From: Oxalobacteraceae bacterium
GTDB taxonomy: Bacteria; Pseudomonadota; Gammaproteobacteria; Burkholderiales; Burkholderiaceae_D
Reading direction: 5' to 3'
DNA length: 64,000 nucleotides
Assembly: GCA_023259175.1 (NCBI GenBank)
Contig: JAHFQV010000001.1
Location: forward strand, 42,411 to 106,410
A program made the position numbers and the translations under genes. Numbering within the stretch: the stretch's first letter is position 1; every line of letters begins with the position of its first letter. Under the pieces are notes generated by a model. The model saw only the letters and a program-made list of their open reading frames with translations, had not been told where the DNA came from and ran no database searches. Below are positions 18,081-28,174 of the stretch, one piece after another.

Positions 18081-18352
18081 GCGCGCGCTTAAACCTATTT
18101 TTGGGCTTTTTGCTGACGCTGTGCGCACTGTCGCAAATTAATGCGCAGTACCAGGCGCGTAGTGCCTTTATTGAACTCGAACGCGCGCAAGCTTTGAGTC
18201 GTCAATACGAACTCGAATGGACGCAACTTAAACTCGATCAATCTACCCTAGGCAAACATGCGCGTATTGAGCAGGTCGCCAGTCGTGATTTGAATATGGT
18301 GTTGCTAAGCTCGGAGCGCATGCAATACTTGAGCGCTGAGGAAAAGAAATGA
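18077..18352 (+). CDS. ftsL: Cell division protein FtsL
   Basis: A 91-residue bitopic membrane protein. One N-terminal helix (about residues 4-22, [19 protein letters not shown]) is followed by a short periplasmic coiled coil with heptads around [24 protein letters not shown]. FtsL joins FtsB and FtsQ to link the divisome to FtsW and FtsI. Sequence identity within the family is low; the assignment rests on size, topology and position between rsmH and ftsI. It overlaps both neighbours by 4 bases. Confidence 0.93.
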   Translation: MSARLNLFLGFLLTLCALSQINAQYQARSAFIELERAQALSRQYELEWTQLKLDQSTLGKHARIEQVASRDLNMVLLSSERMQYLSAEEKK

Positions 18353-20112
18353 GTCGCCAAAGCGGAAATACACGCACCGCAGCGAGTAAGGGTATTTCCT
18401 TTTCTTCAAATCCGGTGTTGGCCGTAAAGTTGCCGACCCTGCGTTCGAATTTCATCTTATTTTGCTTCTTCGTGATTTTTTTCGGCCTAGCAGTGCGCGC
18501 TTTTTGGGTGCAAGGTTTGAGTAAGGATTACTTGCAAAAACAAGGTGCGGCGCGGTATATGCGCACTTTGGAATTGTCCGCGACACGCGGTAAAGTCACC
18601 GATCGTAATGGACACGTTTTGGCTTCATCCATACCGGTGCGTGGCATCTGGGTCAGCACGGAAAATGTATTGGAAGCACCACCTGAAAAATTTCTCGCGT
18701 TGGCCCAATTATTGGACATGTCCGAAGCGGATTTACGTAAAAAATTAGAGTCTGATCGTGAATTCATTTACCTGAAACGACAAGTTGAACAAGCCGTGGC
18801 CGATAAAATTTTGGCGCTTAATATCAATGGTGTCGAGGCGCTCAAAGAATACAAACGCTTTTATCCTGAGGGCGAAGTCGCAGCCCACGTCGTTGGTTTT
18901 ACCAATCTGGAAGACAAGGGGCAAGAAGGAATCGAACTGGCGTCGGAAAAAGACTTGGCTGGCAAAACTGGCAGTCGGCGCGTGATTAAAGATAGGTTGG
19001 GAAATATTCTCGAAGATTTAGAGTCAGTACGTGAGCCGCATGACGGTAAAGAATTGCAATTGTCCATCGACAGTAAAATTCAATACATCGCCTACACGCA
19101 TTTGAAAGAGGCGGTCGAAAAGCACAATGCCAAAGCGGGTGGTGCAGTGGTGTTGGATGTGGATACGGGCGAGGTTTTGGCCTTGGTTAATTTGCCGACA
19201 TATAACCCAAATGATCGTTCGGTCTTGAGTGGTGCGCAATTACGTAATCGGGTGATGACGGATACTTTTGAACCGGGTTCTGCGATGAAGCCTTTCACCA
19301 TCGCCTTGGCACTGGAAACGGGACGGGTCACGCCCAACACGATGGTTGAAACTTCGCCCGGTGCAATGACCATAGGCACCCAAACAATTCATGATTCACA
19401 TAAACACGGCGCACTTTCTGTAACGGAGGTGATACAAAAATCCTCGAATGTGGGAACGGCAAAAATTGCACTGCAAATGCCCGCCCAGGAAATTTGGTCT
19501 TTGTTTTCCAGTGTCGGCGTGGGGCAAGCACCTCAGTTTGGTTTTCCCGGTGCAGTGGCGGGAAAAATGCGCAATTACAAAACCTGGCGACCCATAGAAC
19601 AAGCCACGATTAGTTATGGTCATGGTTTATCGGTTTCTCTGATGCAGATGGCGCGTGCCTACTTGGTCTTCGCACGCAATGGCGACACCATTCCTTTAAG
19701 TTTTCAAAAAACCAGTGCGATGCCACAAGGCACCCGTATTTTGTCGCAAAAAACAGTGATGCAGATGCGTGATATTTTGGAATATGCGACTCAGCCAGGC
19801 GGTACCGGTACTTTGGCGCGGATACCTGGCTATCGAGTGGCGGGTAAAACCGGAACAGCCTACAAGGTCGAGGCTGGAAAATACGTCAAAAAATATATTG
19901 GTGATTTCGTCGGCTTCGCTCCCGTTTCACGGCCACGAGTGGTGGTGGCGGTCATGATCGATGAACCCGTCAGCGGTGGACATATGGGCGGTACCGTGGC
20001 CGGCCCCGTATTTGCTGCGATTACCGCAAATGTATTGCGCGCTTTGAATGTGGTACCCGATTCGTCGGTGTTGAATATTATTCCTGATGAAGGCTTGTCG
20101 GAAGGTATGTAG
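18349..20112 (+). CDS. ftsI: Peptidoglycan transpeptidase FtsI (PBP3)
   Basis: Division-specific class B penicillin-binding protein of 587 residues. A membrane anchor lies near residues 30-50 (FILFCFFVIFFGLAVRAFW), followed by a PBP dimerisation domain and the transpeptidase domain. The active-site motifs are present: SAMK (nucleophile Ser in EPGSAMKPF), SSN in KSSNVGT, and KTGT in AGKTGTAYK. It cross-links septal peptidoglycan with FtsW as glycosyltransferase partner and is the target of aztreonam-type beta-lactams. It overlaps ftsL by 4 bases and is 59 bases from murE. Confidence 0.96.
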   Translation: MSRQSGNTRTAASKGISFSSNPVLAVKLPTLRSNFILFCFFVIFFGLAVRAFWVQGLSKDYLQKQGAARYMRTLELSATRGKVTDRNGHVLASSIPVRGIWVSTENVLEAPPEKFLALAQLLDMSEADLRKKLESDREFIYLKRQVEQAVADKILALNINGVEALKEYKRFYPEGEVAAHVVGFTNLEDKGQEGIELASEKDLAGKTGSRRVIKDRLGNILEDLESVREPHDGKELQLSIDSKIQYIAYTHLKEAVEKHNAKAGGAVVLDVDTGEVLALVNLPTYNPNDRSVLSGAQLRNRVMTDTFEPGSAMKPFTIALALETGRVTPNTMVETSPGAMTIGTQTIHDSHKHGALSVTEVIQKSSNVGTAKIALQMPAQEIWSLFSSVGVGQAPQFGFPGAVAGKMRNYKTWRPIEQATISYGHGLSVSLMQMARAYLVFARNGDTIPLSFQKTSAMPQGTRILSQKTVMQMRDILEYATQPGGTGTLARIPGYRVAGKTGTAYKVEAGKYVKKYIGDFVGFAPVSRPRVVVAVMIDEPVSGGHMGGTVAGPVFAAITANVLRALNVVPDSSVLNIIPDEGLSEGM

Positions 20113-20171
20113 GGCCGTAGTGGACATGAAGGTCAAACCGAATCTAGAAGTGAATGTAGAACTGAAAAAAA

Positions 20172-21731
20172 TTGAATACTGAAATTGAGAAATTACTGCT
20201 TGAATTAAAACGCATCGCACCGCAAGGGGTGCTGCGTGCGGACTCGCGCGCGGTGCAAACAGGTGACGTGTTTTTTGCATTTCCGATTGCAGTGACGGCG
20301 AGCGCTACTCAAAAATCCAAAGGTGGCGATGGCCGCGCTTATATTCAGGCTGCAATTGCGCAAGGCGCTGCCGCCATAGTGTATGAAGCAGAAGATGCCG
20401 ATCCAAGTTTGGACGAACCGCAAAATACGGCAGTGCCCTATTTTTCCGTGGCCGGTTTGGCGCAGCAACTAGGTCACATCGCACACGCTTGGTACGGCGC
20501 GCCAAGTGATGCAATGCAAACGATTGCGGTGACAGGGACTAATGGAAAGACTTCCTGCTCGCAATGGATAGCAAAAGCGCTTTCTGCGACGGGTGAACCC
20601 TGCGCAGTAATCGGCACTTTGGGCGTGGGCCTTTATCGTGATGGACAGATTTCAGCATTAGAAGAAACCGGATTTACCACGCCGGATGCCTTGCAATTGC
20701 AGACCCGCTTAGCCGCTTTACGCGATCAAGGTGCACGCGGTTTGGCGATAGAAGCATCCTCAATCGGTCTAGTTCAAGGTCGTATGAATGGACTGCAGGT
20801 CGATGTCGCGATGCTGACCAATTTAACGCGTGATCATCTCGACTTTCATCACGACATGGAAGCCTATGCGCAAGCCAAGGCCGCGCTCTTTGCTTGGACA
20901 GGTTTGAAAGCTGCGGTCATCAATCTAGATGACGCCTTTGGCGAGGAGCTCTGCCAACAACTTGCAGTCACACGCCCTACGTTGCAGCGATGGACCTACG
21001 GAATCGATAGTTCCGCAGCGCTGAATTTGCGGGCGACGCACATTAAAACGAATGCACAAGGAACGCAATTTTTGCTCGAATATGATGGTGCAAGCCAGCT
21101 CGTCAGAACGCAAATGATAGGGCGTTTTAATGTGAGTAATGTGTTGGGCGTGCTTGGCGTATTGCTGGCAAGCGGAATGGCGATTAATCAGGCTATTGCC
21201 GCAGTCGAAAAACTCAGTTCGGTGCAGGGGCGTATGCAGCAGCTAGGCGGTCAGGGACAAGTGATGGCGGTGGTTGATTATGCCCATACGCCAGATGCCT
21301 TGGAAAAAGCTTTGCACAGTCTGCAGGAAGTGGCCAAGGAGCGTCAAGGCAAGCTCTGGTGTGTCTTTGGTTGCGGTGGTGATCGTGATCCGGGCAAGCG
21401 CCCACAAATGGGACGCATTGCGCAGTTAGCGCAACATGTGATTGTCACGAGTGACAATCCGCGCAGTGAAGAACCTGGCAAAATCATTGCCGACATTTTG
21501 GCCGGTATGCAGAGCGAGCTCGTTGAACCCACCGTGCTGGAAGACAGAGCCAATGCGATTTTATATGCGATCAAACACGCCCAAGCAAATGATGTGGTGC
21601 TGATTGCGGGTAAGGGACATGAAGAGTATCAAGAAGTGAACGGCAAAAAAAATCATTTTTCGGATGAAGAGCATGCACGCTTGGCCTTAATCAGTATCGC
21701 AACGAATAGCTCGACAAGGAGAAAGCCATGA
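20172..21731 (+). CDS. murE: UDP-MurNAc-tripeptide synthetase MurE
   Basis: Mur ligase of 519 residues that adds the third residue to UDP-MurNAc-Ala-Glu. The start must be TTG 20172, since a stop precedes it in frame and no ATG lies near. The ATP site is AVTGTNGKTS. The motif DNPRSEEP marks meso-diaminopimelate as the substrate, as expected in Gram-negative bacteria, and KGHEEYQ lies near the C-terminus. The N-terminal UDP-binding part has DSRAVQTGDVFFAF. The 3' end overlaps murF by 4 bases. Confidence 0.96.
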   Translation: MNTEIEKLLLELKRIAPQGVLRADSRAVQTGDVFFAFPIAVTASATQKSKGGDGRAYIQAAIAQGAAAIVYEAEDADPSLDEPQNTAVPYFSVAGLAQQLGHIAHAWYGAPSDAMQTIAVTGTNGKTSCSQWIAKALSATGEPCAVIGTLGVGLYRDGQISALEETGFTTPDALQLQTRLAALRDQGARGLAIEASSIGLVQGRMNGLQVDVAMLTNLTRDHLDFHHDMEAYAQAKAALFAWTGLKAAVINLDDAFGEELCQQLAVTRPTLQRWTYGIDSSAALNLRATHIKTNAQGTQFLLEYDGASQLVRTQMIGRFNVSNVLGVLGVLLASGMAINQAIAAVEKLSSVQGRMQQLGGQGQVMAVVDYAHTPDALEKALHSLQEVAKERQGKLWCVFGCGGDRDPGKRPQMGRIAQLAQHVIVTSDNPRSEEPGKIIADILAGMQSELVEPTVLEDRANAILYAIKHAQANDVVLIAGKGHEEYQEVNGKKNHFSDEEHARLALISIATNSSTRRKP

Positions 21732-23092
21732 TCCACGGTTCTCTGCATAGCTTACAAAGCGTCGTTTCTGGTTCATCGCTCAAACAATACGCGGAATTTT
21801 CCGGTGCCTGTACTGATAGTCGGCAGGTCGCGCCGGGACAATTGTTTATCGCCCTACGCGGTGAGCAGTTTGACGCGCATGATTTCTTAGATCAAGTCGA
21901 ACAAGCAAAAGCGGCTGCGGTGGTGGTTGAACGCGTCCCTGAAGGCCTGCATTTACCCGCCTTGGTCGTGCCTGATACCAAGGAGGCTTTAATACAAATT
22001 GGTCGCTATTGGCGCCGTCAATTTAAGATGCCAGTCATCGGTGTAACCGGGAGTAATGGTAAAACCACGGTTAAAGAAATGATCGCCGCAATACTTAAGG
22101 CGCATTTTGGTGAAGATCATATGATTGCGACCAAGGGGAATTTGAACAATGAATTAGGTGTTCCAATGACCTTGATGCGTTTAGATGCCAGTCATCAAGC
22201 CGCAGTGATCGAAATGGGCATGAATCACCCAGGCGAAATTGCCTTGCTCAGCTCCATGGCTTGCCCTACTGTCGCGTTGGTCAATAATGCCCAGCGCGAG
22301 CATCAAGAATTTATGCAAAGTGTGGAAGCAGTCGCCATCGAAAATGGGGCGGCGATACAAAGCTTGCCTGATGATGGGGTCGCCGTTTTTCCAGCCGACG
22401 ATGCGTATAGCGCCTTGTGGACTTCCTTGGCGCAAGCCTCAGGGCATCGTAGCATTAAAACCTTCGGTCTCAATGCCAATGCTGATGTGTATGCGAGTTA
22501 TACGGTTCAGCCTTTTGGAAGTGCGATACAACTCCATTTAGCCGACAAAATCTACCCGTTCGATCTGGCCGCAGCCGGTGAACATAATGTCTTAAACGCT
22601 TTGGCGGCAGCCGCCTGCTGCTCTGCGATCGGTGTTTGTCCCGAAACCATCGTGCGCGGACTCAGTCAGTTTCACCCTGTTGCAGGGCGTCTGCAACTCA
22701 AGCAGAGTAGCGGCGGCGCGCGCGTCATTGATGATACCTATAATGCCAATCCCGATTCGGTACGGGCGGCGATTGACGTATTGGCGAAGGCAGCGCATCA
22801 ACGGGTATTGGTGTTGGGCGATATGGGCGAAGTCGGCGCGGAGGGCGCGCAGTTTCATCGCGAGATCGGGCAATACGCCAAAACGCAAGGTGTCGATAGG
22901 CTCTATACCTTGGGCAGCTTGGCCGAGTTTTCCAGCGCGAGTTTCGGCAGCGGCGCAGCGCATTACGAAGATATCGTCGCCTTGCTGACAGCATTAAATG
23001 AGCATCGCGATGCGAGTCACACACTGCTGGTGAAAGGTTCGCGTTTCATGAAAATGGAGCGTGTCGTCGCACAGTTGGTGGCGGCAGATTAG
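21728..23092 (+). CDS. murF: UDP-MurNAc-tripeptide--D-Ala-D-Ala ligase MurF
   Basis: A 454-residue Mur ligase that adds the D-Ala-D-Ala dipeptide to complete the stem pentapeptide precursor. The N-terminal domain has TDSRQVAPGQLFIALRGE, the ATP site is GVTGSNGKTTVKEM, the central domain has KGNLNNELGVPMTLMR, and the C-terminal domain contains IDDTYNANPDS and VLGDMGEVG. Length is normal. It overlaps murE by ATGA and is followed by mraY after 53 bases. Confidence 0.96.
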   Translation: MIHGSLHSLQSVVSGSSLKQYAEFSGACTDSRQVAPGQLFIALRGEQFDAHDFLDQVEQAKAAAVVVERVPEGLHLPALVVPDTKEALIQIGRYWRRQFKMPVIGVTGSNGKTTVKEMIAAILKAHFGEDHMIATKGNLNNELGVPMTLMRLDASHQAAVIEMGMNHPGEIALLSSMACPTVALVNNAQREHQEFMQSVEAVAIENGAAIQSLPDDGVAVFPADDAYSALWTSLAQASGHRSIKTFGLNANADVYASYTVQPFGSAIQLHLADKIYPFDLAAAGEHNVLNALAAAACCSAIGVCPETIVRGLSQFHPVAGRLQLKQSSGGARVIDDTYNANPDSVRAAIDVLAKAAHQRVLVLGDMGEVGAEGAQFHREIGQYAKTQGVDRLYTLGSLAEFSSASFGSGAAHYEDIVALLTALNEHRDASHTLLVKGSRFMKMERVVAQLVAAD

Positions 23093-23145
23093 AAAAAACA
23101 CCGACGAAAACTATAAAAAAATTTTAGAAGAACTGGGAAGAAAAT

Positions 23146-24315
23146 ATGTTGCTTTGGTTAGCGGAATTATTTAAACAAGATGTTGGCGTACTCCGCGTAT
23201 TCGGATTCATTACCTTTCGTGCGGTGTTTGCCACCATGACGGCCATCTCTATCGGCTTGATCGCCGGACCGGCGGTGATACGCATGCTAGCGCGTTTAAA
23301 AGTCGGGCAAGCGGTGCGCACGGATGGTCCGCAAACTCATCTCATTAAGTCCGGCACACCAACCATGGGGGGCGCTTTGGTTTTGATTTCGATCGCGATT
23401 TCCACTTTGCTATGGGCGGACTTGAGCAATCGTTTTATCTGGGTCGTTTTGATCGTAACCCTGGGGTTTGGAGCGATTGGTTGGGTGGACGATTATCGTA
23501 AAGTGGTTTATCGCGACCCTAAGGGTATGGCATCGCGCGAAAAGTTTTTATGGCAGTCTTTGATTGGCCTCATCGCTGCGATCTATTTAGCGTTTTCCGT
23601 TTCCGCGCCGAGTAATTCAAAAGTGTTGGAATTGTTTATCGCTTGGTTGCAATCTGGTTTTAGCATGGACTTGCCACCGAAGGCCGATTTGATTATTCCC
23701 TTCTTTAAGGCCTTCAAATATCCGCTCGGCGTGTGGGGCTTTATCGCACTGACCTATTGCGTGATTGTAGGTTCAAGTAATGCGGTCAATTTAACCGATG
23801 GTTTAGATGGCTTAGCGATTATGCCGACCATCATGGTGGGCTCGGCCTTAGGTTTGTTTGCTTACGTTACTGGACATGTGGGTTATTCAAAATATTTGTT
23901 AATACCGTATATCTCAGGGGCCGGTGAATTACTGATTTTTTGTGGCGCAATGGCTGGCGCAGGTTTAGCTTTTCTTTGGTTTAACGCACATCCAGCGCAA
24001 GTGTTTATGGGGGATGTCGGTGCTTTGGCTTTGGGTGCTGCTTTAGGAACCGTGGCAGTGATCGTGCGCCAGGAAGTCGTGCTGTTTATCATGGGTGGCA
24101 TTTTTGTTGTTGAGACTTTTTCGGTGATGCTGCAAGTGCTCTATTTTAAATACACCAAGCGCAGTACAGGAGAGGGAAAGCGGCTGTTTTTAATGGCACC
24201 GCTACACCATCATTTTGAGCAAAAAGGTTGGAAAGAAACGCAGGTCGTTGTGCGTTTCTGGATTATCACCATGTTGTTGGTTTTGTTGGGTTTGTCTTCA
24301 CTCAAATTACGTTAA
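23146..24315 (+). CDS. mraY: Phospho-MurNAc-pentapeptide transferase MraY
   Basis: Polytopic membrane enzyme (389 residues, about ten helices) that moves phospho-MurNAc-pentapeptide from UDP to undecaprenyl phosphate, making lipid I. Catalytic motifs are visible: GTPTMGG near residue 70, GWVDDYRKV with the conserved Asp pair, [13 protein letters not shown], and the cytoplasmic loop HHHFEQKGW. The ribosome binding site is weak (GGGAAG). Its position between murF and murD is the usual one. Confidence 0.97.
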   Translation: MLLWLAELFKQDVGVLRVFGFITFRAVFATMTAISIGLIAGPAVIRMLARLKVGQAVRTDGPQTHLIKSGTPTMGGALVLISIAISTLLWADLSNRFIWVVLIVTLGFGAIGWVDDYRKVVYRDPKGMASREKFLWQSLIGLIAAIYLAFSVSAPSNSKVLELFIAWLQSGFSMDLPPKADLIIPFFKAFKYPLGVWGFIALTYCVIVGSSNAVNLTDGLDGLAIMPTIMVGSALGLFAYVTGHVGYSKYLLIPYISGAGELLIFCGAMAGAGLAFLWFNAHPAQVFMGDVGALALGAALGTVAVIVRQEVVLFIMGGIFVVETFSVMLQVLYFKYTKRSTGEGKRLFLMAPLHHHFEQKGWKETQVVVRFWIITMLLVLLGLSSLKLR

Positions 24316-24342
24316 AAAAATTAGGAATTTAAGAATTGCGGT

Positions 24343-25848
24343 ATGGACTTTAAAGATAAACAGGTCTTGATTATTGGACTAGGTGAATCCGGTCTGGCGA
24401 TGGCGCGTTGGCTACATCGTCAAGGTGCACGCATGCACGTCGCCGACACCCGTGCCTTACCAGACCGTTTACCGCAACTGCATGCCCTAGATGCGAACGC
24501 GCAGTTTTCCAGCGGGTGTTTTTCTGAAGCATTGCTCGACGGTGTCGATGCGATATTTGTTTCGCCAGGCTTATCACCGCATCGTGAATTGAAAAATATT
24601 TGTGCCGCTGCCGCTGAAAAGGCGCTCCCGATTTGGGGTGAATTGGAACTTTTTGCTATGGCGCTTGCAAGCTTGCGTGAAGAAGCGCAATACTCTCCTA
24701 AGTTGATCGCGATTACCGGAACCAATGGCAAAACGACGGTAACTAGCCTGACGGCTTTGCTCTGTGCTCGTGCTGGTTTGCAGACGCGGGTGGCGGGCAA
24801 TATCAGTCCAGCGATGTTAGATGTGTTGATCGATGCTTTGGATAATCAACATTTACCCGAGGTATGGGTATTGGAATTGTCGAGCTTCCAATTGCATTTC
24901 TGTGCGAGCTTTAATCCGGATGTCGCGACCGTCTTAAACCTCACAGAAGACCATCTCGATTGGCATCGCGATATGCAAGAGTACGCTGCGGATAAAGCCA
25001 AAATTTTTGGCACTACAGGGCACCAAGTACTCAATCGCGACGATGCCCAAGTGATGGCGATGCAGCGTATCAGTTTGCAAAATACAGTCCTGAGTTTTTC
25101 CGTTGATGCGCCGCTACGTGATGGGCAGTTCGGGCTCCTGCGCGAACAGGGATTAACGTGGTTGGCGCTGGCGGTCGCTGAAGAAGATGAGGGACTCTCT
25201 AGTCGCCGTAAGAAAAAAGAGAGTGTGGAAGCGCCCGTGCAAGTGCAAAGGCTGATGCCAGTCGATGCACTTAAAATCCGCGGCCAACATAATGCCAGCA
25301 ACGCCTTAGCGGCCTTGGCATTATGTCGTGCAATCGGTTTGCCTTTAGCGCCACTACTGCATGGTTTGCGTGATTATCAGGGCGAGCCACATCGGGTTGA
25401 ATTGATCGCACAAATAGCGGGAATCTCTTTTATCGATGATAGCAAAGGCACGAATGTCGGCGCCACGGTCGCGGCCTTGAAAGGTTTGGGCGCTGAACAT
25501 CAGGGTGAGCGCAAACAAATTATTTTGATTGCGGGTGGAGACGGTAAGGGACAAGATTTTTCACCTTTGCTTGTACCCGTTACACAATATGTGAAAGCCG
25601 TCTATTTCATCGGTAAGGATGCACTGAGTTTAGCGCAAACTTTAGCCACTAGCGAAGTGGTGCAGGCGCAGTGCGAGAGTCTAGAAAGCGCAGTGCAGTT
25701 AGCAGCAGACAATGCCGAGGCAGGTGACGTGGTTTTGCTTTCACCGGCTTGCGCAAGCTTAGATATGTTCAAAAATTATGCCCATCGTGCCGAAGTGTTT
25801 TCTGAGGCCGTGCGTGAATTTGCGCTCAGTCGTGGAGAGGTCTTTTGA
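24343..25848 (+). CDS. murD: UDP-MurNAc-L-alanine--D-glutamate ligase MurD
   Basis: Mur ligase that adds D-glutamate to UDP-MurNAc-L-Ala. The N-terminus has LIIGLGESGLAMARWL; the ATP site is ITGTNGKTTVTSL; later motifs are LNLTEDHLDWH, RGQHNASNALAAL and DDSKGTNVGAT. At 501 residues it is about 50 longer than the E. coli enzyme. The excess includes a charged insertion around EEDEGLSSRRKKKES in the central domain, which I believe is common in Burkholderiales. Its TGA shares one base with the ftsW ATG. Confidence 0.96.
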   Translation: MDFKDKQVLIIGLGESGLAMARWLHRQGARMHVADTRALPDRLPQLHALDANAQFSSGCFSEALLDGVDAIFVSPGLSPHRELKNICAAAAEKALPIWGELELFAMALASLREEAQYSPKLIAITGTNGKTTVTSLTALLCARAGLQTRVAGNISPAMLDVLIDALDNQHLPEVWVLELSSFQLHFCASFNPDVATVLNLTEDHLDWHRDMQEYAADKAKIFGTTGHQVLNRDDAQVMAMQRISLQNTVLSFSVDAPLRDGQFGLLREQGLTWLALAVAEEDEGLSSRRKKKESVEAPVQVQRLMPVDALKIRGQHNASNALAALALCRAIGLPLAPLLHGLRDYQGEPHRVELIAQIAGISFIDDSKGTNVGATVAALKGLGAEHQGERKQIILIAGGDGKGQDFSPLLVPVTQYVKAVYFIGKDALSLAQTLATSEVVQAQCESLESAVQLAADNAEAGDVVLLSPACASLDMFKNYAHRAEVFSEAVREFALSRGEVF

Positions 25849-27083
25849 TGCGACAACTTCTCCTTAACTTGGGCGGGAAAATCAGTGAGCGCTTTTCCTT
25901 TGGCGGACAACAGCCAGAATTTGCTACTTCGTCGGCTGGGCGTTCTAAGATGCTGGAGTACGATCAAGCCTTGATATGGGTGAGTTTAATTTTGCTGGTG
26001 TTTGGTATGGTGATGGTGTATTCGGCTTCGATTTCTTTACCCGATTCCAGGAAATTCGCCAACTATAAACACAATTATTTTTTGTTGCGGCAGGCGGGCT
26101 TTATTTGCGTGTCCTTGGTGGTGAGCTACTTTGTTTTTAAAGTGCCGGTGTCGGTCTGGCAGAAGTGCGCGCCTTACGCATTCATTTTCACCTTGATTTT
26201 GCTAGTGCTAGTGCTGCTACCAGGTATAGGGAAAATTGTGAATGGTGCACGTCGTTGGTTGTCCTTCGGTGGCATGAATCTACAACCTTCTGAACTGATG
26301 AAGATGTTCATGGTTTTGTACGCAGCCGATTACACCGTGCGCAAGCAAGACTATATGCATAAGTTGACCAAAGGCTTTTTGCCTATGCTGCTCGCGGTTG
26401 CGGTGTTAGGTTTGCTCTTGTTGTTGGAACCCGATTTAGGTGCCTTCGGTGTGATTGTATGTATCGCGATGGGGATTTTATTTTTGGGCGGTATTAATGG
26501 CGTTTGGTTTGGCGGTATTGCGCTCAGTTTGATCGGTATTTTTACTTCGGTAATTTTGCTATCGCCTTGGCGGCGACAAAGAATCTTTGCTTATCTTGAT
26601 CCGTTTCAGGAAGATAACGCACTGGGCAAAGCTTATCAATTGACGCAGTCCTTAATCGCCTTTGGGCGCGGTGAATTTTTTGGTGTCGGCTTGGGTGCCA
26701 GTGTCGAAAAATTGCACTACCTTCCGGAAGCCCATACCGATTTTCTCCTGGCCGTGATTGGTGAGGAATTTGGATTTGTGGGTGTCGCGGCCGTCATTTT
26801 TTTATTCTACTGGCTAGTGCGACGTGCATTTGAAATCGGGCGGCAGGCGATCATGCTTGATGCAACCTTCGCTGGACTTGCCGCAAAGGGCGTTGGGATT
26901 TGGATAGGGATACAAACAGCGATTAATATGGGCGTGAATCTAGGGGCATTACCGACCAAGGGATTGACCTTGCCATTGATGAGCTATGGCGGAACCGGGA
27001 TTTTAATTAATTGTATTGGGCTGACGCTTTTGCTGCGAATAGATTTTGAAAATCGCCTCATGATGCGCGGAGGTCGGTTATGA
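25848..27083 (+). CDS. ftsW: Lipid II glycosyltransferase FtsW
   Basis: SEDS-family polymerase that builds septal glycan strands from lipid II with FtsI. I use ATG 25848, preceded by GGAGAGG; the track takes the TTG one codon earlier. The 411-residue protein has about ten helices and the family motifs VYSASI, GARRWLSFGGMNLQPSE, LLLEPDLGAFGV, LPEAHTDFLLAVIGEEFG and GLTLPLMSYGGTG. It overlaps murG by 4 bases. RodA is the alternative family member; the dcw position supports FtsW. Confidence 0.95.
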   Translation: MRQLLLNLGGKISERFSFGGQQPEFATSSAGRSKMLEYDQALIWVSLILLVFGMVMVYSASISLPDSRKFANYKHNYFLLRQAGFICVSLVVSYFVFKVPVSVWQKCAPYAFIFTLILLVLVLLPGIGKIVNGARRWLSFGGMNLQPSELMKMFMVLYAADYTVRKQDYMHKLTKGFLPMLLAVAVLGLLLLLEPDLGAFGVIVCIAMGILFLGGINGVWFGGIALSLIGIFTSVILLSPWRRQRIFAYLDPFQEDNALGKAYQLTQSLIAFGRGEFFGVGLGASVEKLHYLPEAHTDFLLAVIGEEFGFVGVAAVIFLFYWLVRRAFEIGRQAIMLDATFAGLAAKGVGIWIGIQTAINMGVNLGALPTKGLTLPLMSYGGTGILINCIGLTLLLRIDFENRLMMRGGRL

Positions 27084-28174
27084 CAAGCCGAGCTACAAAA
27101 AAGAATTTGCTGATTATGGCAGCCGGTACGGGCGGGCATATTTTTCCGGGCTTGGCGATTGCGGAATTGATGCAGGCGCGTGGCTGGCATGTGACGTGGT
27201 TGGGTACGAAAAAAGGAATGGAAGCGCAGATCGTAGCAGGGCGCGGCATTAGTATGGATTTGCTGGATTTTAGCGGACTACGCGGAAAAGGTCTGATGCA
27301 TGCCGTGAGCGGCACTTTCAAATTAGGCCTCAGTTTTATAAGCTGTTTTAAAATTATTTGGCAGCGAAAACCTGATGTGGTGTTAGGGATGGGCGGCTAC
27401 GTGACTGTGCCAGGTGGTGTGAGTAGTTTTTTACTCGGTAAACCTTTGGCTTTAATGAACGCGGATGCGCCCTTGCTACTGTCGAATCGGGTGCTTAAAA
27501 TTTTCGCGAAAAAATTGATGTTTGGCTTGCCAGCGAAATCAGAGGCTACGGGGAATAAGGTGCCAGCCAAGCTGGTGACGGGAAATCCGATACGCCGCGA
27601 AATCGCCGACTTACCCGAGCCAGCCAGTCGCTATCGAGCACGTAATGGAGTGCTGCGTATTTTGGTGGTCGGTGGAAGTTTGGGGGCGAAAGCCTTGAAT
27701 GAATGTGTCCCTGCCGCTTTGGCTCTAATTCCAACTGAGTTGCGGCCTGTGGTGACGCACCAGTCGGGGCAACAACATTTGGAAACCTTGCGCATGGCGT
27801 ATCAGGCGGCAGGCGTGGAAGCGGAAGTCTTGGCCTTCATCGACGATATGCCGCAGCGTTATGCGCAAGCTGATTTGGTGATCTGCCGCGCTGGTGCAAT
27901 TACAGTGTCGGAATTAACTGCGGCAGGGGTCGCGAGTATTCTCGTACCCTTGGTCGCTTCGAGTACATCCCATCAGCGCGCTAATGCAGAATGGCTTAGT
28001 AGCTTAGGGGGCGGAATTTATTTGGCACAGAGTGATTTAAATCAGGCCGCTCTGGCGCAGGTTTTGCAAGGTCTTGACCGCAATCGTTGTCTCGAGATGG
28101 CGCAAGCGGCCTACGCACAAGGGCGCAGAGATGCCAGCGAAACGATCGCACAAATTTTGGAAGAATTAACATGA
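27080..28174 (+). CDS. murG: UDP-GlcNAc:lipid I N-acetylglucosaminyltransferase MurG
   Basis: GT28 glycosyltransferase, peripheral to the inner membrane, which converts lipid I to lipid II. The 364-residue sequence has the glycine-rich loop [14 protein letters not shown] at the N-terminus, [11 protein letters not shown], the second Rossmann loop [13 protein letters not shown] and the UDP-GlcNAc site [15 protein letters not shown]. Length is typical. Its stop overlaps the murC start (ATGA), which also argues against the longer murC start in the track. Confidence 0.96.
   Translation: MTSRATKKNLLIMAAGTGGHIFPGLAIAELMQARGWHVTWLGTKKGMEAQIVAGRGISMDLLDFSGLRGKGLMHAVSGTFKLGLSFISCFKIIWQRKPDVVLGMGGYVTVPGGVSSFLLGKPLALMNADAPLLLSNRVLKIFAKKLMFGLPAKSEATGNKVPAKLVTGNPIRREIADLPEPASRYRARNGVLRILVVGGSLGAKALNECVPAALALIPTELRPVVTHQSGQQHLETLRMAYQAAGVEAEVLAFIDDMPQRYAQADLVICRAGAITVSELTAAGVASILVPLVASSTSHQRANAEWLSSLGGGIYLAQSDLNQAALAQVLQGLDRNRCLEMAQAAYAQGRRDASETIAQILEELT

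Noticed and set aside
28087-28170. Longer MurC start
   Set aside because: The extra 28 residues overlap murG in another frame and do not match the MurC N-terminus.
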